Assembly: GCF_949987535.1 (NCBI RefSeq)
Contig: NW_026646032.1
Location: 1 to 64,000, forward strand
Direction: 5' to 3'
DNA length: 64,000 nucleotides
From: Balaenoptera acutorostrata
Taxonomy: Eukaryota; Chordata; Mammalia; Artiodactyla; Balaenopteridae
A program made the position numbers and the translations under genes. Positions within the stretch are counted from its first letter, which is position 1; every line of letters starts with the position of its first letter. This document shows, one piece after another, positions 1-10,460 of this stretch. The notes below the pieces were generated by a model. The model saw only the letters and a list, made by a program, of their open reading frames with translations, had not been told where the DNA came from and did no database searches.

Positions 1-92
1 AGTGTCTAAACTCTTCTCCATGGCTGGACCCCCAAATAATATTCCTTTACGTGCTAAGGGGTATCTAGAGAGTGGGATAGGTTTAATAAGTA
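1..92 (+). repeat. Unit head (non-telomeric), unit 1 as the example
   Basis: This 92-base head opens every unit and is the most constant part of the array. Landmarks are CCATGG at 18-23, AATATT at 38-43 and TCTAGA at 64-69, each present once in most units. Common variants that mark unit types are the base after CTCTT (C, or A in units at 15905, 18425 and 33961), CCT versus CCC before TTACGTGC, and AACTA versus AAGTA at the junction with the tract. It matches no gene or RNA family that I recognise. It is an open frame in nearly all units but shows no sign of being a gene. Confidence 0.9.
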
Positions 93-290
93 CCCTAACC
101 CTAACGCGTACCCTAACCCTAACCCCTACCCTAAACCTAACGCGTACCCTAATCCTAACCCGTACCCTAAACCGAGCCCTAACCCTAACACTAACCCTAA
201 CCCTAACCCTAGCCCATACCCTACGCCGTACCCGAACCCCTCCCCGAACCCGTACCCTAAGCCGTACCCTAACCCTAACCCTAACCCTAA
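93..290 (+). repeat. Patterned telomere-like tract of 33 hexamers, unit 1 as the example
   Basis: The 198 bases divide exactly into 33 hexamers with no register break. Most are CCCTAA. The exceptions, by ordinal, are 3 and 9 CGCGTA, 6 CCCCTA, 8 ACCTAA (only in the A-type unit), 11 TCCTAA, 12 and 27 CCCGTA, 14 ACCGAG, 17 CACTAA, 20 CCCTAG, 21 CCCATA, 22 CCCTAC, 23 and 29 GCCGTA, 24 and 26 CCCGAA, and 25 CCCCTC. Hexamers 30-33 are a pure CCCTAA run whose length (3 to 8) accounts for most size differences between units. A second, shorter variable run lies between CACTAA and CCCTAG. The two CGCGTA hexamers create two MluI-type ACGCGT sites, 36 bases apart (104-109 and 140-145). The - strand is strongly G-rich. 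Confidence 0.95.
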
Positions 291-410
291 GCTACCCTTG
301 ACTGCTTCTGCCTCCAATAGATTTCCTAAGCACTAATGTTTTAAGGAACAGGTTTAAAAGAGAATCCTAATGTGATTTCTTGAGAATGGGTGTGTTCCTT
401 ATCTTATCCT
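291..410 (+). repeat. Unit tail (non-telomeric), unit 1 as the example
   Basis: This 120-base tail begins GCTACCCTTGACTGC and ends at the next AGTGTCTAA. It carries the best markers of unit type: CACTAGTG, CACTAATG, CACTACTG or CACCAGTC in the middle; GGGTGTG, GTGTGTG, GGGCGTG or GGGGGTG near the end; and TTATCTTATCC, TTCTCTCATCC, TTATCTTAATC or TTATCTTCTCC last. Units starting at 34383, 35214, 36979 and 42374 share a one-base loss with substitution (CCAAAAATTT in place of CCAATAGATTT), which makes them 409 long. No promoter, terminator or RNA gene can be supported in it. Confidence 0.9.
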
Positions 411-1676
411 AGTGTCTAAACTCTTCTCCATGGCTGGACCCCCAAATAATATTCCTTTACGTGCTAAGGGGTATCTAGAGAGTGGGATAGGTTTAATAAC
501 TACCCTAACCCTAACGCGTACCCTAACCCTAACCCCTACCCTAACCCTAACGCGTACCCTAATCCTAACCCGTACCCTAAACCGAGCCCTAACCCTAACA
601 CTAACCCTAACCCTAACCCTAGCCCATACCCTACGCCGTACCCGAACCCCTCCCCGAACCCCTCCCCGAACCCGTACCCTAAGCTGTACCCTAACCCTAA
701 CCCTAACCCTAAGCTACCCTTGACTGCTTCTGCCTCCAATAGATTTCCTAAGCACTAGTGTTTTAAGGAACAGGTTAAAAAGAGAATCCTAATGTGATTT
801 CTTGAGAATGTGTGTGTTCCTTATCTTATCCTAGTGTCTAAACTCTTCTCCATGGCTGGACCCCCAAATAATATTCCTTTACGTGCTAAGGGGTATCTAG
901 AGAGTGGGATAGGTTTAATAACTACCCTAACCCTAACGCGTACCCTAACCCTAACCCCTACCCTAACCCTAACGCGTACCCTAATCCTAACCCGTACCCT
1001 AAACCGAGCCCTAACCCTAACACTAACCCTAACCCTAACCCTAGCCCATACCCTACGCCGTACCCGAACCCCTCCCCGAACCCGTACCCTAAGCCGTACC
1101 CTAACCCTAACCCTAACCCTAACCCTAACCCTAAGCTACCCTTGACTGCTTCTGCCTCCAATAGATTTCCTAAATACTAGTGTTTTAAGGAACAGGTTAA
1201 AAAGAGAATCCTAATGTGATTTCTTGAGAATGGGCGTGTTCCTTATCTTATCCTAGTGTCTAAACTCTTCTCCATGGCTGGACCCCCAAATAATATTCCT
1301 TTACGTGCTAAGGGGTATCTAGAGAGTGGGATAGGTTTAATAACTACCCTAACCCTAACGCGTACCCTAACCCTAACCCCTACCCTAACCCTAACGCGTA
1401 CCCTAATCCTAACCCGTACCCTAAACCTAGCCCTAACCCTAACACTAACCCTAACCCTAGCCCATACCCTACGCCGTACCCGAATCCCTCCCCGAACCCG
1501 TACCCTAAGCCGTACCCTAACCCTAACCCTAACCCTAACCCTAACCCTAACCCTAAGCTACCCTTGACTGCTTCTGCCTCCAATAGATTTCCTAAGCACT
1601 AGTGTTTTAAGGAACAGGTTAAAAAGAGAATCCTAATGTGATTTCTTGAGAATGGGTGTGTTCCTTATCTTATCCT

Positions 1677-2092
1677 AGTGTCTAAACTCTTCTCCATGGC
1701 TGGACCCCCAAATAATATTCCCTTACGTGCTAAGGGGTATCTAGAGAGTGGGATAGGTTTAATAACTACCCTAACCCTAACGCGTACCCTAACCCTAACC
1801 CCTACCCTAACCCTAACGCGTACCCTAATCCTAACCCGTACCCTAAACCGAGCCCTAACCCTAACACTAACCCTAACCCTAACCCTAACCCTAACCCTAA
1901 CCCCTCCCCGAACCCGTACCCTAAGCCGTACCCTAACCCTAACCCTAACCCTAACCCTAACCCTAACCCTGAGCTACCCTTGACTGCTTCTGCCTCCAAT
2001 AGATTTCCTAAGCACTAGTGTTTTAAGGAACAGGTTAAAAAGAGAATCCTAATGTGATTTCTTGAGAATGGGTGTGTTCCTTATCTTATCCT
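1677..2092 (+). repeat. E-type unit (416), rearranged tract
   Basis: In this unit the five hexamers CCCTAG, CCCATA, CCCTAC, GCCGTA and CCCGAA are gone, and CACTAA is followed by five CCCTAA leading straight to CCCCTC. The tract ends in CCCTGA instead of CCCTAA. The change looks like a replacement of variant hexamers by canonical ones in register. The only other unit with this tract is at 12969. Confidence 0.85.
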
Positions 2093-2502
2093 AGTGTCTA
2101 AACTCTTCTCCATGGCTGGACCCCCAAATAATATTCCTTTACGTGCTAAGGGGTATCTAGAGAGTGGGATAGGTTTAATAACTACCCTAACCCTAACGCG
2201 TACCCTAACCCTAACCCCTACCCTAACCCTAACGCGTACCCTAATCCTAACCCGTACCCTAAACCGAGCCCTAACCCTAACACTAACCCTAACCCTAGCC
2301 CATACCCTACGCCGTACCCGAACCCCTCCCCGAACCCGTACCCTAAGCCGTACCCTAACCCTAACCCTAACCCTAACCCTAAGCTACCCTTGACTGCTTC
2401 TGCCTCCAATAGATTTCCTAAGCACTACTGTTTTAAGGAACAGGTTAAAAAGAGAATCCTAATGTGATTTCTTGAGAATGGGTGTGTTCCTTCTCTCATC
2501 CT
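2093..2502 (+). repeat. F-type unit (410)
   Basis: One CCCTAA between CACTAA and CCCTAG and five terminal CCCTAA. The tail carries CACTACTG and TTCTCTCATCC. That tail variant nearly always directly precedes an A unit, so tail and following head travel together as one block. Related units with longer terminal runs start at 4589, 10871, 23061, 26425 and 29373. Confidence 0.82.
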
Positions 2503-4178
2503 AGTGTCTAAACTGTTCTCCATGGCTGGACCCCCAAATAATATTCCTTTACGTGCTAAGGGGTATCTAGAGAGTGGGATAGGTTTAATAAGTACCCTAA
2601 CCCTAACGCGTACCCTAACCCTAACCCCTACCCTAAACCTAACGCGTACCCTAATCCTAACCCGTACCCTAAACCGAGCCCTAACCCTAACACTAACCCT
2701 AACCCTAACCCTAGCCCATACCCTACGCCGTACCCGAACCCCTCCCCGAACCCGTACCCTAAGCCGTACCCTAACCCTAACCCTAACCCTAAGCTACCCT
2801 TGACTGCTTCTGCCTCCAATAGATTTCCTAAGCACTAATGTTTTAAGGAACAGGTTAAAAAGAGAATCCTAATGTGATTTCTTGAGAATGGGTGTGTTCC
2901 TTATCTTATCCTAGTGTCTAAACTCTTCTCCATGGCTGGACCCCCAAATAATATTCCTTTACGTGCTAAGGGGTATCTAGAGAGTGGGATAGGTTTAATA
3001 ACTACCCTAACCCTAACGCGTACCCTAACCCTAACCCCTACCCTAACCCTAACGCGTACCCTAATCCTAACCCGTACCCTAAACCGAGCCCTAACCCTAA
3101 CACTAACCCTAACCCTAACCCTAGCCCATACCCTACGCCGTACCCGAACCCCTCCCCGAACCCCTCCCCGAACCCGTACCCTAAGCTGTACCCTAACCCT
3201 AACCCTAACCCTAAGCTACCCTTGACTGCTTCTGCCTCCAATAGATTTCCTAAGCACTAGTGTTTTAAGGAACAGGTTAAAAAGAGAATCCTAATGTGAT
3301 TTCTTGAGAATGTGTGTGTTCCTTATCTTATCCTAGTGTCTAAACTCTTCTCCATGGCTGGACCCCCAAATAATATTCCTTTACGTGCTAAGGGGTATCT
3401 AGAGAGTGGGATAGGTTTAATAACTACCCTAACCCTAACGCGTACCCTAACCCTAACCCCTACCCTAACCCTAACGCGTACCCTAATCCTAACCCGTACC
3501 CTAAACCGAGCCCTAACCCTAACACTAACCCTAACCCTAACCCTAGCCCATACCCTACGCCGTACCCGAACCCCTCCCCGAACCCGTACCCTAAGCCGTA
3601 CCCTAACCCTAACCCTAACCCTAACCCTAACCCTAAGCTACCCTTGACTGCTTCTGCCTCCAATAGATTTCCTAAGCACTAATGTTTTAAGGAACAGGTT
3701 AAAAAGAGAATCCTAATGTGATTTCTTGAGAATGGGCGTGTTCCTTATCTTATCCTAGTGTCTAAACTCTTCTCCATGGCTGGACCCCCAAATAATATTC
3801 CTTTACGTGCTAAGGGGTATCTAGAGAGTGGGATAGGTTTAATAACTACCCTAACCCTAACGCGTACCCTAACCCTAACCCCTACCCTAACCCTAACGCG
3901 TACCCTAATCCTAACCCGTACCCTAAACCTAGCCCTAACCCTAACACTAACCCTAACCCTAGCCCATACCCTACGCCGTACCCGAACCCCTCCCCGAACC
4001 CGTACCCTAAGCCGTACCCTAACCCTAACCCTAACCCTAACCCTAACCCTAACCCTAAGCTACCCTTGACTGCTTCTGCCTCCAATAGATTTCCTAAGCA
4101 CTACTGTTTTAAGGAACAGGTTAAAAAGAGAATCCTAATGTGATTTCTTGAGAATGGGTGTGTTCCTTCTCTCATCCT
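2503..4178 (+). repeat. Higher-order repeat A-B-C-D, copy 2
   Basis: Units start at 2503, 2913, 3335 and 3757 with the A, B, C and D markers of copy 1. The A unit has a private CTGTTCTCC in its head, shared only with the A unit at 13385. The D unit ends in the CACTACTG / TTCTCTCATCC tail normally found on F units, so it looks like a D-F hybrid with the exchange in the tail. Confidence 0.87.
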
Positions 4179-6686
4179 AGTGTCTAAACTCTTCTCCATG
4201 GCTGGACCCCCAAATAATATTCCTTTACGTGCTAAGGGGTATCTAGAGAGTGGGATAGGTTTAATAAGTACCCTAACCCTAACGCGTACCCTAACCCTAA
4301 CCCCTACCCTAAACCTAACGCGTACCCTAATCCTAACCCGTACCCTAAACCGAGCCCTAACCCTAACACTAACCCTAACCCTAACCCTAGCCCATACCCT
4401 ACGCCGTACCCGAACCCCTCCCCGAACCCGTACCCTAAGCCGTACCCTAACCCTAACCCTAACCCTAAGCTACCCTTGACTGCTTCTGCCTCCAATAGAT
4501 TTCCTAAGCACTAATGTTTTAAGGAACAGGTTAAAAAGAGAATCCTAATGTGATTTCTTGAGAATGGGTGTGTTCCTTATCTTATCCTAGTGTCTAAACT
4601 CTTCTCCATGGCTGGACCCCCAAATAATATTCCTTTACGTGCTAAGGGGTATCTAGAGAGTGGGATAGGTTTAATAACTACCCTAACCCTAACGCGTACC
4701 CTAACCCTAACCCCTACCCTAACCCTAACGCGTACCCTAATCCTAACCCGTACCCTAAACCGAGCCCTAACCCTAACACTAACCCTAACCCTAGCCCATA
4801 CCCTACGCCGTACCCGAACCCCTCCCCGAACCCGTACCCTAAGCCGTACCCTAACCCTAACCCTAACCCTAACCCTAACCCTAACCCTAAGCTACCCTTG
4901 ACTGCTTCTGCCTCCAATAGATTTCCTAAGCACTACTGTTTTAAGGAACAGGTTAAAAAGAGAATCCTAATGTGATTTCTTGAGAATGGGTGTGTTCCTT
5001 CTCTCATCCTAGTGTCTAAACTCTTCTCCATGGCTGGACCCCCAAATAATATTCCTTTACGTGCTAAGGGGTATCTAGAGAGTGGGATAGGTTTAATAAG
5101 TACCCTAACCCTAACGCGTACCCTAACCCTAACCCCTACCCTAAACCTAACGCGTACCCTAATCCTAACCCGTACCCTAAACCGAGCCCTAACCCTAACA
5201 CTAACCCTAACCCTAACCCTAGCCCATACCCTACGCCGTACCCGAACCCCTCCCCGAACCCGTACCCTAAGCCGTACCCTAACCCTAACCCTAACCCTAA
5301 GCTACCCTTGACTGCTTCTGCCTCCAATAGATTTCCTAAGCACTAATGTTTTAAGGAACAGGTTAAAAAGAGAATCCTAATGTGATTTCTTGAGAATGGG
5401 TGTGTTCCTTATCTTATCCTAGTGTCTAAACTCTTCTCCATGGCTGGACCCCCAAATAATATTCCTTTACGTGCTAAGGGGTATCTAGAGAGTGGGATAG
5501 GTTTAATAACTACCCTAACCCTAACGCGTACCCTAACCCTAACCCCTACCCTAACCCTAACGCGTACCCTAATCCTAACCCGTACCCTAAACCGAGCCCT
5601 AACCCTAACACTAACCCTAACCCTAACCCTAGCCCATACCCTACGCCGTACCCGAACCCCTCCCCGAACCCCTCCCCGAACCCGTACCCTAAGCTGTACC
5701 CTAACCCTAACCCTAACCCTAAGCTACCCTTGACTGCTTCTGCCTCCAATAGATTTCCTAAGCACTAGTGTTTTAAGGAACAGGTTAAAAAGAGAATCCT
5801 AATGTGATTTCTTGAGAATGTGTGTGTTCCTTATCTTATCCTAGTGTCTAAACTCTTCTCCATGGCTGGACCCCCAAATAATATTCCTTTACGTGCTAAG
5901 GGGTATCTAGAGAGTGGGATAGGTTTAATAACTACCCTAACCCTAACGCGTACCCTAACCCTAACCCCTACCCTAACCCTAACGCGTACCCTAATCCTAA
6001 CCCGTACCCTAAACCGAGCCCTAACCCTAACACTAACCCTAACCCTAACCCTAGCCCATACCCTACGCCGTACCCGAACCCCTCCCCGAACCCGTACCCT
6101 AAGCCGTACCCTAACCCTAACCCTAACCCTAACCCTAACCCTAAGCTACCCTTGACTGCTTCTGCATCCAATAGATTTCCTAAGCACTAATGTTTTAAGG
6201 AACAGGTTAAAAAGAGAATCCTAATGTGATTTCTTGAGAATGGGCGTGTTCCTTATCTTATCCTAGTGTCTAAACTCTTCTCCATGGCTGGACCCCCAAA
6301 TAATATTCCTTTACGTGCTAAGGGGTATCTAGAGAGTGGGATAGGTTTAATAACTACCCTAACCCTAACGCGTACCCTAACCCTAACCCCTACCCTAACC
6401 CTAACGCGTACCCTAATCCTAACCCGTACCCTAAACCTAGCCCTAACCCTAACACTAACCCTAACCCTAGCCCATACCCTACGCCGTACCCGAACCCCTC
6501 CCCGAACCCGTACCCTAAGCCGTACCCTAACCCTAACCCTAACCCTAACCCTAACCCTAACCCTAAGCTACCCTTGACTGCTTCTGCCTCCAATAGATTT
6601 CCTAAGCACTAGTGTTTTAAGGAACAGGTTAAAAAGAGAATCCTAATGTGATTTCTTGAGAATGGGTGTGTTCCTTATCTTATCCT
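4179..6686 (+). repeat. Six-unit block A-F'-A-B-C-D, first copy of a dispersed 2,508-base duplication
   Basis: Units start at 4179 (410), 4589 (422), 5011 (410), 5421, 5843 and 6265 (422 each). The same series of types and lengths returns at 10461-12968, displaced by 6,282 bases, including the rare C-unit variant TCTGCATCC near 6165. All six units have the same length and, as far as I can read, the same tract in both copies. The last four units are copy 3 of A-B-C-D (5011-6686). F' is the F type with seven terminal CCCTAA. Confidence 0.85.
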
Positions 6687-8766
6687 AGTGTCTAAACTCT
6701 TCTCCATGGCTGGACCCCCAAATAATATTCCCTTACGTGCTAAGGGGTATCTAGAGAGTGGGATAGGTTTAATAACTACCCTAACCCTAACGCGTACCCT
6801 AACCCTAACCCCTAACCTAACCCTAACGCGTACCCTAATCCTAACCCGTACCCTAAACCGAGCCCTAACCCTAACACTAACCCTAACCCTAGCCCATACC
6901 CTACGCCGTACCCGAACCCCTCCCCGAACCCGTACCCTAAGCCGTACCCTAACCCTAACCCTAACCCTAACCCTAACCCTAACCCTAAGCTACCCTTGAC
7001 TGCTTCTGCCTCCAATAGATTTCCTAAGCACTAGTGTTTTAAGGAACAGGTTAAAAAGAGAATCCTAATGTGATTTCTTGAGAATGGGTGTGTTCCTTAT
7101 CTTATCCTAGTGTCTAAACTCTTCTCCATGGCTGGACCCCCAAATAATATTCCCTTACGTGCTAAGGGGTATCTAGAGAGTGGGATAGGTTTAATAACTA
7201 CCCTAACCCTAACGCGTACCCTAACCCTAACCCCTACCCTAACCCTAACGCGTACCCTAATCCTAACCCGTACCCTAAACCGAGCCCTAACCCTAACACT
7301 AACCCTAACCCTAACCCTAGCCCATACCCTACGCCGTACCCGAACCCCTCCCCGAACCCGTACCCTAAGCCGTACACTAACCCTAACCCTAAACCTAACC
7401 CTAACCCTAAGCTACCCTTGACTGCTTCTGCCTCCGATAGATTTCCTAAGCACTAGTGTTTTAAGGAACAGGTTAAAAAGAGAATCCTAATGTGATTTCT
7501 TGAGAATGGGTGTGTTCCGTATCTTATCCTAGTGTCTAAACTCTTCTCCATGGCTGGACCCCCAAATAATATTCCTTTACGTGCTAAGGGGTATCTAGAG
7601 AGTGGGATAGGTTTAATAACTACCCTAACCCTAACGCGTACCCTAACCCTAACGCGTACCCTAATCCTAACCCGTACCCTAAACCGAGCCCTAACCCTAA
7701 CACTAACCCTAACCCTAACCCTAGCCCATACCCTACGCCATACCCGAACCCCTCCCCGAACCCGTACCCTAAGCCGTACCCTAACCCTAACCCTAACCCT
7801 AAGCTACCCTTGACTGCTTCTGCCTCCAATAGATTTCCTAAGCACTAGTGTTTTAAGGAACAGGTTAAAAAGAGAATCCTAATGTGATTTCTTGAGAATG
7901 GGTGTGTTCCTTATCTTATCCTAGTGTCTAAACTCTTCTCCATGGCTGGACCCCCAAATAATATTCCCTTACGTGCTAAGGGGTATCTAGAGAGTGGGAT
8001 AGGTTTAATAACTACCCTAACCCTAACGCGTACCCTAACCCTAACCCCTACCCTAACCCTAACGCGTACCCTAATCCTAACCCGTACCCTAAACCGAGCC
8101 CTAACCCTAACACTAACCCTAACCCTAACCATAGCCCATACCCTACGCCGTACCCGAACCCCTCCCCGAACCCGTACCCTAAGCCGTACCCTAACCCTAA
8201 CCCTAACCCTAACCCTAACCCTAAGCTACCCTTGACTGCTTCTGCCTCCGATAGATTTCCTAAGCACTAGTGTTTTAAGGAACAGGTTAAAAAGAGAATC
8301 CTAATGTGATTTCTTGTGAATGGGTGTGTTCCTTATCTTATCCTAGTGTCTAAACTCTTCTCCATGGCTGGACCCCCAAATAATATTCCCTTACGTGCTA
8401 AGGGGTATCTAGAGAGTGGGATAGGTTTAATAACTACCCTAACCCTAACGCGTACCCTAACCCTAACCCCTACCCTAACCCTAACGCGTACCCTAATCCT
8501 AACCCGTACCCTAAACCGAGCCCTAACCCTAACACTAACCCTAACCCTAACCCTAACCCATACCCTACGCCGTACCCGAACCCCTCCCCGAACCCGTACC
8601 CTAAGCCGTACCCTAACCCTAACCCTAAACCTAACCCTAACCCTAAGCTACCCTTGACTGCTTCTGCATCCAATAGATTTCCTAAGCACTAATGTTTTAA
8701 GGAACAGGTTAAAAAGAGAATCCTAATGTGATTTCTTGAGAATGGGCGTGTTCCTTATCTTATCCT
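6687..8766 (+). repeat. Five mixed units (17-21)
   Basis: Units start at 6687, 7109, 7531, 7923 and 8345. All are 422 except 7531, which is 392. The first has CCCCTA followed by ACCTAA. The second has ACCTAA within the terminal run and CCGATAG in the tail, as do the units at 9189 and 10039. The fourth has CCATAG in place of CCCTAG. The fifth has CCCTAA in that place and the TCTGCATCC tail. Heads with CCC before TTACGTGC dominate here. Confidence 0.85.
7531..7922 (+). repeat. Short unit (392), three hexamers lost
   Basis: The tract is 30 hexamers (7623-7802). Only two CCCTAA separate the two CGCGTA hexamers, where other units have five hexamers including CCCCTA. The loss is exactly 18 bases and keeps register, so the two ACGCGT sites are 18 apart here and 36 apart elsewhere. 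In-register slippage or exchange between the two identical CGCGTA flanks explains it. Confidence 0.88.
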
Positions 8767-10460
8767 AGTGTCTAAACTCTTCTCCATGGCTGGACCCCCA
8801 AATAATATTCCTTTACGTGCTAAGGGGTATCTAGAGAGTGGGATAGGTTTAATAACTACCCTAACCCTAACGCGTACCCTAACCCTAACCCCTACCCTAA
8901 CCCTAACGCGTACCCTAATCCTAACCCGTACCCTAAACCTAGCCCTAACCCTAACACTAACCCTAACCCTAGCCCATACCCTACGCCGTACCCGAACCCC
9001 TCCCCGAACCCGTACCCTAAGCCGTACCCTAACCCTAACCCTAACCCTAACCCTAACCCTAACCCTAAGCTACCCTTGACTGCTTCTGCCTCCAATAGAT
9101 TTCCTAAGCACTAGTGTTTTAAGGAACAGGTTAAAAAGAGAATCCTAATGTGATTTCTTGAGAATGGGTGTGTTCCTTATCTTATCCTAGTGTCTAAACT
9201 CTTCTCCATGGCTGGACCCCCAAATAATATTCCCTTACGTGCTAAGGGGTATCTAGAGAGTGGGATAGGTTTAATAACTACCCTAACCCTAACGCGTACC
9301 CTAACCCTAACCCCTACCCTAACCCTAACGCGTACCCTAATCCTAACCCGTACCCTAAACCGAGCCCTAACCCTAACACTAACCCTAACCCTAACCCTAG
9401 CCCATACCCTACGCCGTACCCGAACCCCTCCCCGAACCCGTACCCTAAGCCGTACCCTAACCCTAACCCTAAACCTAACCCTAACCCTAAGCTACCCTTG
9501 ACTGCTTCTGCCTCCGATAGATTTCCTAAGCACTAGTGTTTTAAGGAACAGGTTAAAAAGAGAATCCTAATGTGATTTCTTGAGAATGGGTGTGTTCCGT
9601 ATCTTATCCTAGTGTCTAAACTCTTCTCCATGGCTGGACCCCCAAATAATATTCCTTTACGTGCTAAGGGGTATCTAGAGAGTGGGATAGGTTTAATAAC
9701 TACCCTAACCCTAACGCGTACCCTAACCCTAACCCCTACCCTAACCCTAACGCGTACCCTAATCCTAACCCGTACCCTAAACCTAGCCCTAACCCTAACA
9801 CTAACCCTAACCCTAGCCCATACCCTACGCCGTACCCGAACCCCTCCCCGAACCCGTACCCTAAGCCGTACCCTAACCCTAACCCTAACCCTAACCCTAA
9901 CCCTAACCCTAACCCTAAGCTACCCTTGACTGCTTCTGCCTCCAATAGATTTCCTAAGCACTAGTGTTTTAAGGAACAGGTTAAAAAGAGAATCCTAATG
10001 TGATTTCTTGAGAATGGGTGTGTTCCTTATCTTATCCTAGTGTCTAAACTCTTCTCCATGGCTGGACCCCCAAATAATATTCCCTTACGTGCTAAGGGGT
10101 ATCTAGAGAGTGGGATAGGTTTAATAACTACCCTAACCCTAACGCGTACCCTAACCCTAACCCCTACCCTAACCCTAACGCGTACCCTAATCCTAACCCG
10201 TACCCTAAACCGAGCCCTAACCCTAACACTAACCCTAACCCTAACCCTAGCCCATACCCTACGCCGTACCCGAACCCCTCCCCGAACCCGTACCCTAAGC
10301 CGTACCCTAACCCTAACCCTAAACCTAACCCTAACCCTAAGCTACCCTTGACTGCTTCTGCCTCCGATAGATTTCCTAAGCACTAGTGTTTTAAGGAACA
10401 GGTTAAAAAGAGAATCCTAATGTGATTTCTTGAGAATGGGTGTGTTCCGTATCTTATCCT
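8767..10460 (+). repeat. Duplicated dimer (units 22-23 and 24-25)
   Basis: The pair 8767-9610 (422+422) is followed by a near copy at 9611-10460 (428+422). The first member of each pair is D-type. In the second pair it has gained one terminal CCCTAA (eight in place of seven). The second member of each has ACCTAA in the terminal run, CCGATAG in the tail and TTCCGTATC at the end. This is a tandem dimer duplication followed by a one-hexamer slip. Confidence 0.83.

Larger units (their letters stand above)
1..1676 (+). repeat. Higher-order repeat A-B-C-D, copy 1
   Basis: Four units start at 1 (A, 410), 411 (B, 422), 833 (C, 422) and 1255 (D, 422). A has AAGTA at the tract junction, ACCTAA as hexamer 8 and a CACTAATG tail. 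B has a doubled CCCCTC-CCCGAA pair, GCTGTA in place of the last GCCGTA, and the tail variant GAATGTGTGTG. C has six terminal CCCTAA and the GGGCGTG tail. D has ACCTAG in place of ACCGAG, one CCCTAA fewer before CCCTAG, and seven terminal CCCTAA. The same order with the same markers recurs seven more times, so this is a higher-order repeat and not chance similarity of neighbours. Confidence 0.88.

Noticed and set aside
220..262. CENP-B box on the - strand, in the TTCGGGGAGGGGTTCGGG region
   Set aside because: The TTCG and CGGG elements are present, but the required A and the spacing between them do not fit the binding consensus.
93..290. Functional chromosome end (true terminal telomere)
   Set aside because: The tracts are short, carry fixed variants, and alternate with non-telomeric DNA across the entire window. 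No long pure CCCTAA stretch occurs.
2..301. Open frame of about 100 residues in each unit, beginning SKLFSMAGPPNN and ending in Thr-Leu repeats
   Set aside because: CCCTAA is two codons long, so any frame without a stop stays open through the tract, and six-base slippage cannot break it. The head happens to be open as well. Changes in the head include a stop (near 14694) and start-codon losses, the product is low complexity, and no promoter or intron structure is seen. CCATGG gives a good start context, so transcription would be worth a look, but no gene is supported.
126..317. Reverse-strand open frames of Gly-Leu or Arg-Val repeats, and forward Pro-Asn repeats
   Set aside because: These are the other stop-free readings of TTAGGG and CCCTAA. 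They have no independent evidence and recur in every unit.
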